A stretch of DNA of 64,000 bases from contig WAID01000005.1 of the NCBI GenBank assembly GCA_016584495.1, positions 62,001 through 126,000 of the forward strand. Direction: 5' to 3'. The translations under genes were made by a program, and so were the position numbers. This stretch comes from Celoporthe dispersa (Eukaryota > Ascomycota > Sordariomycetes > Diaporthales > Cryphonectriaceae). Shown in pieces: positions 36,044 to 47,479 of this stretch. The notes under the pieces are model-generated. The model was not told the origin of the DNA and did not search any database. It worked only from the letters and a program-made list of their open reading frames with translations. Every line of letters starts with the position of its first letter. Position 1 is the stretch's first letter.

Positions 36044-39000
36044 ATGGAGTTAATCAAATCCTGGCCAGGTGACTTGCTGTGTGGAACTGACGACAGGCTG
36101 GCAGTGAAGAGGGCAGGCCATCGACTGGCTGACGGTTTGTCCCGACCTCATGTCCTCCGGAAAGGCAGCTAGCCCAGATATATTATACACAAGACAGAAA
36201 GAGGAACGGCCCAGAGCAGATCCCATGTCGGTCCACACCACAGACAACTCCGCAGGTCCTCCCAATCTAGGCCCCTTCTTCTTGCAGACAGGACACCCAC
36301 TCCCGGGTGATGCCCACACCATCTCAATCAGACTCGATATCCCCCATCTTCATCTGACACGCAGCTGCAGATGCTCGACGCTGGTCGTACACGGCTTTCC
36401 CACAACGGCCTAGCAGGTGTCTTAGGCCAGAGGGCCCCCGGGACACCCTTCACATCAGGAGGCTCGTAATCGCTTTTCGATGGCTGGCCCTGTGGGCCTA
36501 CAGGATGCAACAGCGTAAGCCAATCGCAATGGGCTGTGGGGTGAGAGGCCTCTGCCGCTCACGATGCTGTCTGATCTCTGGTTCAGCTGCGGGCCGTAGA
36601 GATCAGCGACCGTCTTTCGCTGGGATATCTGAGCATGGGTAGCAGCCAGGGCCCCAGGGGGTGTGCACTCAAGCGAGGGTGACCTGTAAGCACGCGGGAC
36701 CCACGGACGGGAGGGCTCGCGCCGTGAATAACTCAATCTAGAAGGATTACCCTTTTTTTTTCCTTTTCCTCCGGGGGCCGAGATCTAGGATGCACGCGCA
36801 CACTACGACCTGCTGCCCGAGGTAGATCACTCGGACAGGTGGACGTGACAAAGGGGAGAGGGGGGGGGGTCCCGCTGTTGCTGTGCCGTGCTGCACCTAC
36901 TCATGCATGTGAGCAATCAGCTATTCGAGATTCGCCCCATGTACTGCGCGCTGGAAGTCCCGCATCACTAACCCGAGCCGTACATCCGCAAATCCCGATG
37001 TCAAGCCTTGACATGCTCACCGGAGATTTTGGGTCCTCTTTTGCAGTCTGCACGAGACGACCCAATCCCCTACCTCGTCTATCGTGCCTCCGCTAATCTC
37101 GAGAACGGGTGGCTGGGTAACGTCCTGAGCTGATTTGTCCGACCAGATTCATGGTACATCCTGCTGCGCCCGTAGGACAGGGGAGGGGGAGGAGGAGAGG
37201 GGGGGGGGGAGAAGAGGAGGCTGGAGCGGTGCGCCGCGGGCTGTCTTGGACACAGACAGACGGACTGATAGCACCCTGTCGCACACATATTACTGGCTGG
37301 GGAGGAGAACCCGTCTCCATGTGGCGCCTGCTGTGTAACACCCCTTGGTAATTCGAGAGCCGGGAAAAAGGCGACCATTTGCTTATAGATTAGGGAGGAG
37401 CGCAAGATTGAGGTCGCAGTCGGTACTGCGCACGCGCCCACACGGGGCGGGATTTGCACAGCGCCAGGCACAGATACGGTGACTCGGTGAGAGGAGAGGT
37501 GTGGTTGGGACGGGACGGCTCAGTCTATCCTCCCCGGGGCCCTCGCCCGTCTCATTTTGTTTTTCTTTTTCTTTCTCTTTCTGGCACCTTTGTCAGATCC
37601 TGCAGTAGTATGCTCGCTATCCCGCAGTATCAGAAGCAAGGCTGCCAACAACAGACCTTGAGCCCGGGCGGCGCAATCCTGTTGGTGGTGTTGTGAAAAC
37701 CCGTCGAGATATTGTCTCAGTCTCCCCAGAGGACACTGCCCATTCGTCTACCCCCACCTACTCCCGCCTCACGCATCTCCTGCTGTGTCTCCATGTTGTG
37801 CTGACATGCGCGATCCAGGCTAGAAGTCGGCCGATGGCTCGCAACCAGGTTTGGCAGCCTCACGGGGGACGCTCGACAGAGCTATGTTTAGACCGTGTAT
37901 CACCTCGTACTCGATCTGCGGGGGTGTCACATCCCACAGCAGAGTCTGACAGCCCGTTGCGTCTCGATTCTCTGGGCTGTGTGGTCTGGTCTGCTATCAA
38001 GAAGAAAGAGAGGGAGAGAGAGGAAAATAGGACGAATTGGAATCGCTGCTGGCTGGAAAGTGTTATTAGAATGCATGACGTTATATTCTCATCAGTCCGT
38101 TCATCCTCTCCAACCACCGCACACCACCATCGAGAGATTGCTCCCAAGCTAAGCTTCAACAACCTCTTCCTCTCCACAACACGCCCTCAAGCGAGAACTA
38201 TAAACTGAGACAACCATGATGGTGCCGGGTACGCATTCCGGGCGCCACGCCAACCAAGAAAGAAGAAAAAAAGACAAACGCAAGACGTCAGAATCAGGCG
38301 ACGTGAGATGTGGCACCCGAAGACTCGCAGCTGGGAGACGCACCATGGCTGGGCATGGGGTGCAAACCGCGATAGTTCCCCCCGGCCCATCGTCATGAAC
38401 AAGCGTGCCTATTCTGCTGTAGTGGCTGTTGACTAGAGTCTCGGCGAAATTGTTGCTTTTTCCCCCAGTCAGCAGCAGAGGCGCGTCAGCAGCAGAAGCA
38501 ACGAAAGCACGCTAGAAGTCTCAAGCGTGGCTGACACACAAAGATGTAGCACTGTCTTGCATGGGTGTTGGTACGAGGTCTCACGGCGATCCTGCTTAGG
38601 ATAACGATCTGTGGATGCTGGGATGTCCCCAAGAGTGTAGATCGGACTGCGTATGGCACGATGATGCTTAGAAGCTACAGGCCGCCACACATCAGTCGCA
38701 GCAACCCTTGTGACGTGGGTTGTGCAGTACCAGACGGAAAAGCAACCTTGCTCTGATCACTAGGGTTGTAGAGAGAGAGAGAGAGAAAAAGAAAAGGCGC
38801 GAGGCCTGTATCTTCTTGGCCAGATCACATCCTGCATGTTTGAGGTTCCGTCATATCGATGTCATTCTCGTCGCCTGCATATCCGAGAGATTTCGGGGTG
38901 GTATTCATAGACTCAATAGTGTCGATCCTCAGATTGTGAGAAAACACGGTGAATAGGAAATCTGTCTGGCCTGTCATTGAAGGCCCCGGCTGGATGCGCT

Positions 39001-41400
39001 AAGAGGAGCTGTCATGCCCACGTAATTGCAGGTCTTTGAGCCTTAGTGATTGAGTGTAAATGCCGCTGGAAAAGATGTGGTCGGTAGCATAACGACGAGG
39101 CGCCTTGCAAGCACTTGTTATGCTGGTCTGGAGCCCAGTTGAGCCTATTATTCTAGGCTACGTGATTCTCAACAAAGTCTTGGAAAACAGTCGACCTTTA
39201 TTAGATTGTTTTATGGCTTCCAAGTCAAGGAACAATTCCATCAGAGTACTCTATGGACACGGGTCATCGACCTGTGATTCTTTAATCGTGCTATTGTCTG
39301 CTAGACATGTCGTCTCTCTCTCTCTCTCTCTCTCTCTCACCAAAATAAAAAAATAAAAAAACCAAAAAACTGACCTGCCCTTTCCAACGAGCGCAGTGTC
39401 CGGCTTCCTCATTCCTTGGCTAGACCAGCGTGGTCTTTCGGCTTAGCTGTGGACCGTCTTCTAGCTGTTTTATTTTCACTGGTCTTACCAGCTGCGACCT
39501 CACTCGGCGTAGCAGCTAATCGAAGGCCTCTCGCTTACTTCCTCGAGCGATCTGATATCTAGCTTCATGATAATAACATGCATAGGTAATTAAATTATCA
39601 TACGCATCACTTAATTACCCCCAAGAGATTGTCTCTAGTCCCACTGCCCTGAATCTATTCTCCCGCTGCATATGGGAAGCAGACCGTAACCACCTGGCTC
39701 TACAATTGGGCAAGGTGATGAAAACTCGTTATATATATTAAGAAGTGGCCCTTTTCAACTTTAACTGAGGCTTCTCCTTGACCAAAGATGACCCGAGGTA
39801 GTTTTGACGTGAAATTTGGCGTGCTGTACACATTCCGAAGCATGGCCTTATTGAGGTTCCTGACTAAAGCCATGGAATGCACAACAGGCTAAACAGGATC
39901 TCAAGTCATGTTATAATAGAAGAAGAAGAAGACACTCCCTACCGAAGCTGAGAGAGCCGTACGAAAACTATTCTTAGCAAATGCGGCCTCGCGGTCACAT
40001 GATGTCTAAGTGCTGCCCAGATGGCGGACCTGAATTTGATACCCTTACGACAGGTTACGCTGGGATGAGGTTATTAATGATTAGAAGAACTCAAGACTAG
40101 GCATAATGATTACTACTGAAGTGTAATTAGTCTTTCGCTCCTCTTTTTCTGAACCTGAGACTGTAGCACGCTTGATTTGGTAGTTACAATCTTGCGTAAT
40201 CTTGAATACTATAAAATCGGTCGTGCGAACCGCATATAATATGAACCACCTGGACGTGAAAGCATGCAAGAAGCTACAGAATTATCTGACAGTCTTGGTA
40301 ATTCCTTGTGCATGATAGGCATACGTGTATGAAGAGTGGATACAAGGAATATTTACGGTGCACGGGGTGAGAGTAATTACGGCATTGTAGGATCAAAAGA
40401 CTCGACGATAACCGTATGACGTGGGAGGATAGAGACAGCCTGGAGTAATGCCAATGAGCGTATCTCTCTCCTTATTGCAAGCCCTACTTTTCGTGGGGAG
40501 CAGCAGGCAAGCAATTTTTAGCGAAGACCACAAACGGTCTAGGTGAGTCCGGAAACCTGTTTCACATGCTCTGCTAACGCTAACATGGATAGGCTGTGGA
40601 CTGCCTGGCAGTTGTTAAGGCTGAAAGCGGATGCGGGTGCATGGTTTTCTTTGTCCTCAATCCTCAGCATGGCCCTATCAACTGACTGTTCCTGAGACAG
40701 CGAGAGGGAACAGCACCTCTGTAGACCTGCAGGCCTGAGTAATCTGACTCCCAAAACTTCTGACCGGTGGCATAAGACATGGCTAATGTGAGCTGTAATC
40801 CCGACAGAGCTCAATAGAACCACCTGAGCCACGATATCCACCAGGAATAACATCGCCTCTGCTCACCTTAAGCTTCACCTGGAGACAACCACCGTCGCCA
40901 CCACCTGTACAACCCCCTCGACGCGTGCGTATCCCCTGATAATGGGCCCATTGATGATGAGCCCCTAACGCACGGTCTAGCAAACGCTGCATGGTTGGAC
41001 AACACATACACAGAACCGCGATTCGACCTCCTCATCCGAACTAGGGCAGATTATTATTATGGGTCTATCCTGACGCGTGGACGGACCACCAGAGGACATG
41101 GTTACATGGACCCCTAAAACACCCTCACCAGGAGATCCACTAAATTTTTCTCAAGTCTTGGGCCCTCTGAACACAGTCTCAACTTCTGGAGAAGGAGGCC
41201 AGAGGTTCCCAAAAGCATAGACCGTACACCGAGACAGACATCTCGACAGCCTCAGGGCTTCGCATGCAGACCAGACCATCCGCCCTCCACCCACACCCTG
41301 TACTCCTCTTCCTGGGCACTCACGCCTCTAGCTGTCCTGCCGGGCTCGCAAGGCGCTCAGGGGTACTACCATCAATAGGTACCGGGGTCAGACCAGTGGC
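36044..41400. other. Second gene-poor stretch, AT-rich in the right half
   Basis: 5.4 kb without a supported gene. The left part (36-38.4 kb) is GC-rich with C-runs and pyrimidine tracts; the right part (about 39.3-40.5 kb) is clearly AT-richer, with many TTA and AAT words and stop codons in all frames. It could be decayed repetitive DNA, but no recognisable transposon protein or terminal repeat was seen. It forms the left boundary of the biosynthetic region. Confidence 0.45.
39313..39338. repeat. CT microsatellite with A-rich flank
   Basis: CT run of about 13 units followed by an A-rich stretch with short A runs (39340-39370), inside the gene-poor stretch. Confidence 0.85.
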
Positions 41401-42970
41401 ATGATCTCAGACCCAGAGCTTCAGGAGTACGCAGAGACAGCCGAGAGCTCCAAGGGGCGCTGAACGCCGCCTCCGCACCCACGAGATGGACAGATATATC
41501 GTCTACAGCAAGGACCTGACCAAGGCCGACAACCTCATCCTGAAGAACCTCCAGGCCGACATCCTCGATGTCACCGCCAGAGCTCGGTCAGACGGTGGCG
41601 TGATCAATGGCAAGTACAGCTAAGCGCCCGGGTCTTGGCCAGCAGCCCTGCGAGAGGTACACGCCGCTAAGGAGGTTTTCCCACAGAGAATCCTGAAAGC
41701 GCGGCCATCAGCGAGGAGGAGGCCGTCCGCGATGAGGCGGCGCTCCGGACCATGATGTCCCTGAACGACCCGAAACACCCCAACTTCGAGCCCACCGTCT
41801 TCAACGGGTGGGACCTGAGCAGCCTCGGGAAGCTGAAGCCTGCGCTGGACCGCCTGCTCGGGTCCTACGTCCGCCTGGGCAGGTCTGTCGTGCGTGTCGA
41901 GACGGACGTGGTCTTCCTCACCCACCTCATCCTCTACTTCACCACCTCGGTCCCCTCCGCCCTGCTGCTCTTCCACCACTTCACGTGGTTCCACGGCATC
42001 CTGCACCTCGTCATGCAGGTCTCCTACACGGGCGCGTACACGCTCATGATGCACCAGCACATCCACGGCCGCGGCGTGCTGAAGCGGGAGTACGCCTGGT
42101 TCGACCTGAGCTTCCCCTACCTCCTGGACCCGCTGATGGGCCACACGTGGAACAGCTACTTCTACCACCACGTCAAGCACCACCACGTGGAGGGCAACGG
42201 GCCCGAGGACCTCAGCTCGACCCTCCGCTACCAGCGGGACAGCGCGTGGCACTTTTTGCAGTACGTGGGGCGCTTCTACTTCTTCGTCTGGTTCGAGCTC
42301 GCGGCCTACTTTGTGCGCAAGAACAGGCTGGCCCTCGCCGCGAAGCAGACGTTCTGGGAGCTGGGCTCCTACGCGTTCCAGTACGCCATGTTCAGGCTGA
42401 ACCCCAGGGCGTCGGTGTTTGTGTTCCTGCTGCCGCTGGCGATCATGCGGTTTGGGTTGATGGTGGGTAACTGGGGACAGCATGCGCTGGTGGACCGTGA
42501 TGAGCCGGATAGCGATTACCGGTCGAGCATCACCCTCATCGACGTGCCTGTGAGTCCCTCCCACCCTCCCGCCCTCCTTTTAACCCCCCACCCCCCGCCT
42601 CCCTCCTCCCGGGGGAATAGGATCGTGGCTGACCCCGGCCCAGAGCAACCGCCACTGTTTCAACGACGGGTACCACACCTCTCACCATCTCAACCCGCTA
42701 CGACACTGGCGCGAGCACCCGGTGGCGTTCCTCAAGGCCAAGCACACATATGCCTCAAACGAGGCCCTGGTCTTCCACGACATCGACTATCTCATGATGA
42801 CGGTGAAGCTCCTCACCAAGGACTACGCCCACCTCGCCAGATGCATGGTCCCCATCGGGGAGAGACAGATCCGGATGACCATGGACGAGCGCATTGCGAT
42901 GTTGAAGAGACACACGATACCGTTTACGGAGGAGGACATTGCGGCCAAGTATGTGAAAAAGGAAGAGTAA
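41401..42970 (+). CDS. Membrane fatty acid desaturase, three-histidine-box type
   Basis: Di-iron membrane desaturase/hydroxylase. Exons 41401-41609, 41687-42549 and 42644-42970, about 465 aa. The three His boxes are HQHIH, HVKHH and, restored by splicing, HTSHH, set between hydrophobic segments. Exon 1 ends at a GCAAGT donor (GC-AG intron, 77 bp), which joins SDGGVIN to ENPESAA in frame. Within exon 1 the frame from MISDPELQEYAE reaches MDRYIVYSKDL only if one G is dropped from the G4 run at 41454-41457; if not, translation may start at the later ATG. The substrate cannot be read from sequence; position next to the polyketide cluster makes a tailoring or precursor role possible. Box-containing part certain, N-terminus less so. 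Confidence 0.8.
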
Positions 42971-45278
42971 AGGGGGCCATTCTGGGTACGCTTGGACAAC
43001 TGATAGAGCGGTGGCGAGACTGCGCAGGTATAGAGAGTGATAGATGGACGGGCTGGCTCTGATAGACAAAAAGGGAAACATGCGCATAGCGGCGGAGCTT
43101 TGATTTGTTCGTTAGACCATAGACAGACTACATAGAAGAAGGCCACGGGAGCAGACTACAGATGTGGTCGAACAGCGAAAAAGCTACATGTGCATCGACG
43201 CCGATCTCGCTTGGAGGCCCAACAGCCTCCTGGGTTGTCAGCCGCGAGTGCAACTCAGGTATCGGAGGCACCTGGGCGAGACCCGAAGTAGAGACTCGGC
43301 CTCCTATTCACATCATTGGCCAGCTCAGAACCACACTTGTTGTGTTGTGTTACAGTTACATCTGGCCTCTAGAGACCACTTATACAAACCCTCCCGCATC
43401 CGAAGCTTGAGCGACGACCAAGGAAGAGCCGCGTCCTAACGACTTTTGGAATGCCTCGGGCCTTGCAGGTGAACGCCCGGCTGGTCAGCCTGCGAAGGAT
43501 CTAGGTAGCCTCCATCGGTTCAGAGCAGCATGCATAGCCCACCCAAGATTACCCACGACGGACGCACTCCGCACCAAATGACTGCACCCAGGGCTCAGGT
43601 GGGTCCCAAAGGCGGCCGTACTTATGCCACGGCTAAAGTCTTACGGGCCTCAAAGTTTGGAGACACACCGGAACCAGGGGCTCGGCGAGCTGATGCTTCG
43701 GCTGATCACACATGATTACCTGAGTGAGTTCTTGTCCCAGCGGCTGGCGAGAGACAGATCTACGCCCTGGCGCGACTATGCCTCCAGACGGCGTGCGGCG
43801 TGAACATATCTAGGGTCCGTTTGACGCGCCGCCGGGTCGCTGGAGGGGCGCGCGGTGCTGGGTTGTGTACGTACCTGTGTCCAGGCTGTCGGGACTGAGA
43901 TGTCTCAGCCGTGAGATTCACATGGAGCTTACGAACCGTGGCAATGCGAGAGCGGCATGCAAGACCTCCAAGCTGTTATCAACAGGGGCTTGGCACCAGT
44001 CGCATCCATGAGCCTCCCTGCCCGCCTCCAGGAGCCTCGTGGATGCAGGCCTGCAGCTTGCAGGATAGCCGGACAACCGAGGAAGAATACTATGTAACCA
44101 ACAACGGACCAAGGCTAATCATCTCCACACGGAGGATGGCACCAGTGTCGAGAGCTAGACGACAGGAGGAAGAAAACCCGGGGAAGTGGTCGAGAAACGT
44201 GGCAGGTGAGATACAACCCCGCAAAACGATCCCCAGCCATCGTTGCATTCCTCCCCCCTCCCCCCAGATCCCCTGTCGACCCGAGGTCTAAAGCAGCTCC
44301 TACGGTATGGATATGCCCTGGATAGCGTCGTGGCCGGTACTTGTAAGCTCTTCACCCTCCCCGAGCTCCTACACTAAGGATGCAAAATCATCCGCCGGCT
44401 CGGCTACTTTCTTTCCTCCCCCGGCTAGTTTTGCTGCCACTCACCTCGAGCTCTCACGAGCTGCGGCTCTTGGCACGGCAGATACATCTCCAGAAAAAGA
44501 AAAAAAGAAAAAAACCTCTTGCCGTTCGTGCTGGGACGCAGACCATTGTACCATATGGAAAAGTAGCTAGGGGAGAGGTCCTAGGCCAGGGCGGGACATA
44601 TTGTATGAATCCTGTGACCTAAGCATGCATGCGCGCGGGTCCCCACGCTTACGGATCTACACCTCCTGTTCTGGATTGCTGACCGGTGCCCAAGTCTCCA
44701 CGACCGCATCTGGTCTGTTCTTCTTTTTTTTTTCCTTTCTTTTCTTTTCTCTCTTCTTCTTTTGGCCAAGGGGCAGGAAAGGTCAAGTCACACCGATGCT
44801 TGAGGCCAGGGGGCTGGAGGCAGAAGGATGTTATCAAAGGGCCACAAAAGTCTTCCAGGCGGTGTGTGTAAAGTAGTTGACTCGAGCACTGCTGACTTGA
44901 TAGATAAATGCATTCTCCCGCAGATGGTCCTGCTGGGGTAGGGGCAGACTTTTTCCTTGGCTCACAAACTTTATAACCAAAGTAAAGCCAGGAGGGTGCA
45001 TCGCTAGCGGCCACCGGGGCTATTATAACATCTCTGCGTTGGCTTAAAAGGATCATAACAGGGTGCTGACCGCGGCGCGAGCTTGTTATATTGTCTTGCG
45101 TCTCCCTCTTCCTCTCCTCTCCTCTCCTCTTCCTCCCACGGCCTGAGCTCCTGTCCCAGCCTGGTCTCACTCTTCCCTATCCTCTCGCGACCCGTCTCTC
45201 CGTGTACCTGAATAACCACCAACACGTCGTCGGAACTCGGACTGGCTGTGTGGTCTTCTTCCGAACCCAGCCGATAAG
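42971..45278. other. Intergenic, desaturase to MFS gene
   Basis: 2.3 kb with no supported gene; frames are short. Near 45100-45270 a CT-rich stretch leads up to the MFS start codon and is probably its leader. No TCGN5CGA-type site was seen by eye close to the start. Confidence 0.45.
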
Positions 45279-47121
45279 ATGACGGATGGAGAGAAGACGG
45301 TTGTCGAGTCCCAGGCTCCATCCGTGAGGGACCTCGAGAGTGCAGCTGCGCCGGGAGCCGACAGCGGCCTGAACAAGACTGACACGAACGGTCTTCACGA
45401 GTTCCGCGAGGATGAAGGCTACATCATCGACGACTCCGAGGGCGGGGGAGCAGGCGTCAAGCTTGCGGCGGACGGGCACACCCGGCTCATCCCACAGCCC
45501 AGCGACGACCCGCGCGACCCGCTGAACTGGAGCTGGAAGAAGAAGCATGCCATGCTGTTCGTGGTCGCCGCAGCTGCTTTCCTGCCAGACTACGGTAGTG
45601 CCACGGGCGCTGTCACTCTAGAACTCCAGGCTGCGTATGTTGAACCTCTCTTCTCGGCGTGATTGTGTGCACTGGCAAGATTTCATGTAAAAAGAAAATC
45701 AAAAAGAGGGGCTAACAGTCAAGCAGACAGTGGGGTATGACTGCGGATGAGGTGAACCACTCACAAGCCGGGAATGTCTTCATGCTGGGTGCTGGCGGCG
45801 TCTTTGGTATGTCAAGCACTATTTAACACTTGTGTCCTTTCCCGCTCGGCACAGTTACGGATGGGTGCTGATACTGATATCTCCGTGTCTCTCTCACAGC
45901 TGTCATGCTTGCTGCCTACTTCGGGCGCCTGCCTGTGCTCTTCTGGTTCCTCGTGGTCGCGACAGGAACAGCTGCGTGGTGCGCGGCCGCCACAACCTTC
46001 AACTCGTTCTGCGCAGCTCGCATCCTCAACGGCTTCTTTTCGACGGTGGCCCAGGGCGGCGGAATGATGTTTATCCAGGACATGTTTTTTTTCCATGAGA
46101 GGCCGAGGAAAATCAATATCTGGGCGTGCGTCTCACTTTTAATTCTCTTCCAAAGTACCAGGTCGTTAACATAGCTATGCTTTCTAGCTCTTTCTTCATC
46201 ATGTCGCCTTATATGGGCCCGCTGCTCGCGGCTTTCATGATCACCTACAAGCCCTGGCCGGTGCCCTTCTGGGTCTACACCGCAGAGACTGCCCTCGTGC
46301 TGGTCCTCGCCGTGCTTGTTGTCGACGAGACCTACTACGACCGCCGCATTCCGGCCTCCGCCCAGCCGCCTCGTGGGTCGCGCGTCTCTCGCATCGTCGG
46401 CATATCACAATTCCGCTCCCGCCACCTCCGCAACTCTTTTGGCTCCGCCTGTATGCGGGTGGTCAAGGTGGTGATGAAGCCAGTCGTGCTGCTCGCCGCG
46501 ACGTACTACATGCTCACCTTCGCCTGGGTTGTAGGCATCAACACGACCCTGTCCATCTTCCTCACACCGCTGTACGACTTTGGCCCCCTGCAGATCGGCT
46601 ACTTCTACTTCACACCCGTCGTCGCCGTCCTCCTCGGCGAGATCACGGGCCACTGGCTCCACGACGTCCTCGCCAGGCGCTACATCCGCACCCACAAGGG
46701 CCACTTCGAGCCCGAGGTCCGCCTGCGCGCCATCTTCTTCTCCATCCCGCTCATGGTGATCGGCCTGGTGCTGGTGGGCCAGGCCCTGCAGAGCGCCTGG
46801 CACTTCATGGCCCTGTCCGTCTCCTGGGGCCTGTATGTCTACGGCATCATGATCACCACCGTCGCCATCTCGTCGTACGCGCTCGACAGCTATCCGGAGG
46901 CGAGCGGCGAGGTGTCGGCCCACCTGAACAACGCGCGCACCCTGGGCGGGTTTATCATCTCGTATTTCCAGGTGACGTGGGCGGAGGCGTCCGGGACCAA
47001 GGTGAGCTTTGGCATCCAGGCCGCCATCTGTGCGGCTGCGTTTGGGATTGTGATTGTGTTGATGGTCTTCGGCAAGAGGATGAGAGTTTGGGCTGGCCCG
47101 CTTGGCTTTACGACGGCGTAA
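45279..47121 (+). CDS. Major facilitator superfamily transporter
   Basis: Membrane carrier, most likely a drug:H+ type exporter. Four exons: 45279-45634, 45727-45806, 45900-46125 and 46188-47121, about 531 aa. The cytoplasmic N-terminus is acidic and leads to DDPRDPLNWSWKKKH, the fungal DHA1-like signature just before the first membrane segment. Further hydrophobic segments follow, with NSFCAARILNGFF and SFFIMSPYMGPLLAAF around TM4-5, and the frame ends in a normal C-terminus. Introns are 92, 93 and 62 bp with GT donors. The stop lies 358 bp from the stop of the PKS gene (convergent). Export of the pathway product is the natural guess; it could also be a nutrient carrier. Confidence 0.85.
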
Positions 47122-47479
47122 GTGGTTCAGGCTGGCTTGGTCCTGCCTGGAGGACGATGTAATCATCACTTGGCCATCAGGTGCAATATGTGATGATGGA
47201 GACCAATATTATGACTTATAATCCCGATACACACTTTATCCCCGCCCAGGTTCGCGTCCAACATGACACAAATCAGATTCTATCCACCAAGGAGCACAGT
47301 AAGAAAATGAATGGACTTGCTCATAGAAAGACCTTCAAGACATATTATTTGTTTTTGTTTAAGAAAAATAAATAAAAAGGATTACAATCTTGCATTAGCC
47401 TTATGTATACCTTGCCCCTGACCGGATCCTCCATCCTTCTCTATGCCGAGCAACACAAAATTGACAATCAATAAGATAC
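47122..47479. other. Shared 3' region of MFS and PKS genes
   Basis: Convergent 3' ends, AT-rich, no gene seen. An AATAAA word sits at about 47369-47374. Confidence 0.5.

Noticed and set aside
39100..39900. Transposon-like coding relics in the AT-rich island
   Set aside because: No reverse transcriptase, transposase or terminal repeat motif could be recognised in any frame.
41620..42564. Minus-strand frame of 314 codons opposite the desaturase
   Set aside because: Antisense shadow; the plus strand has three His boxes and proper splice sites.
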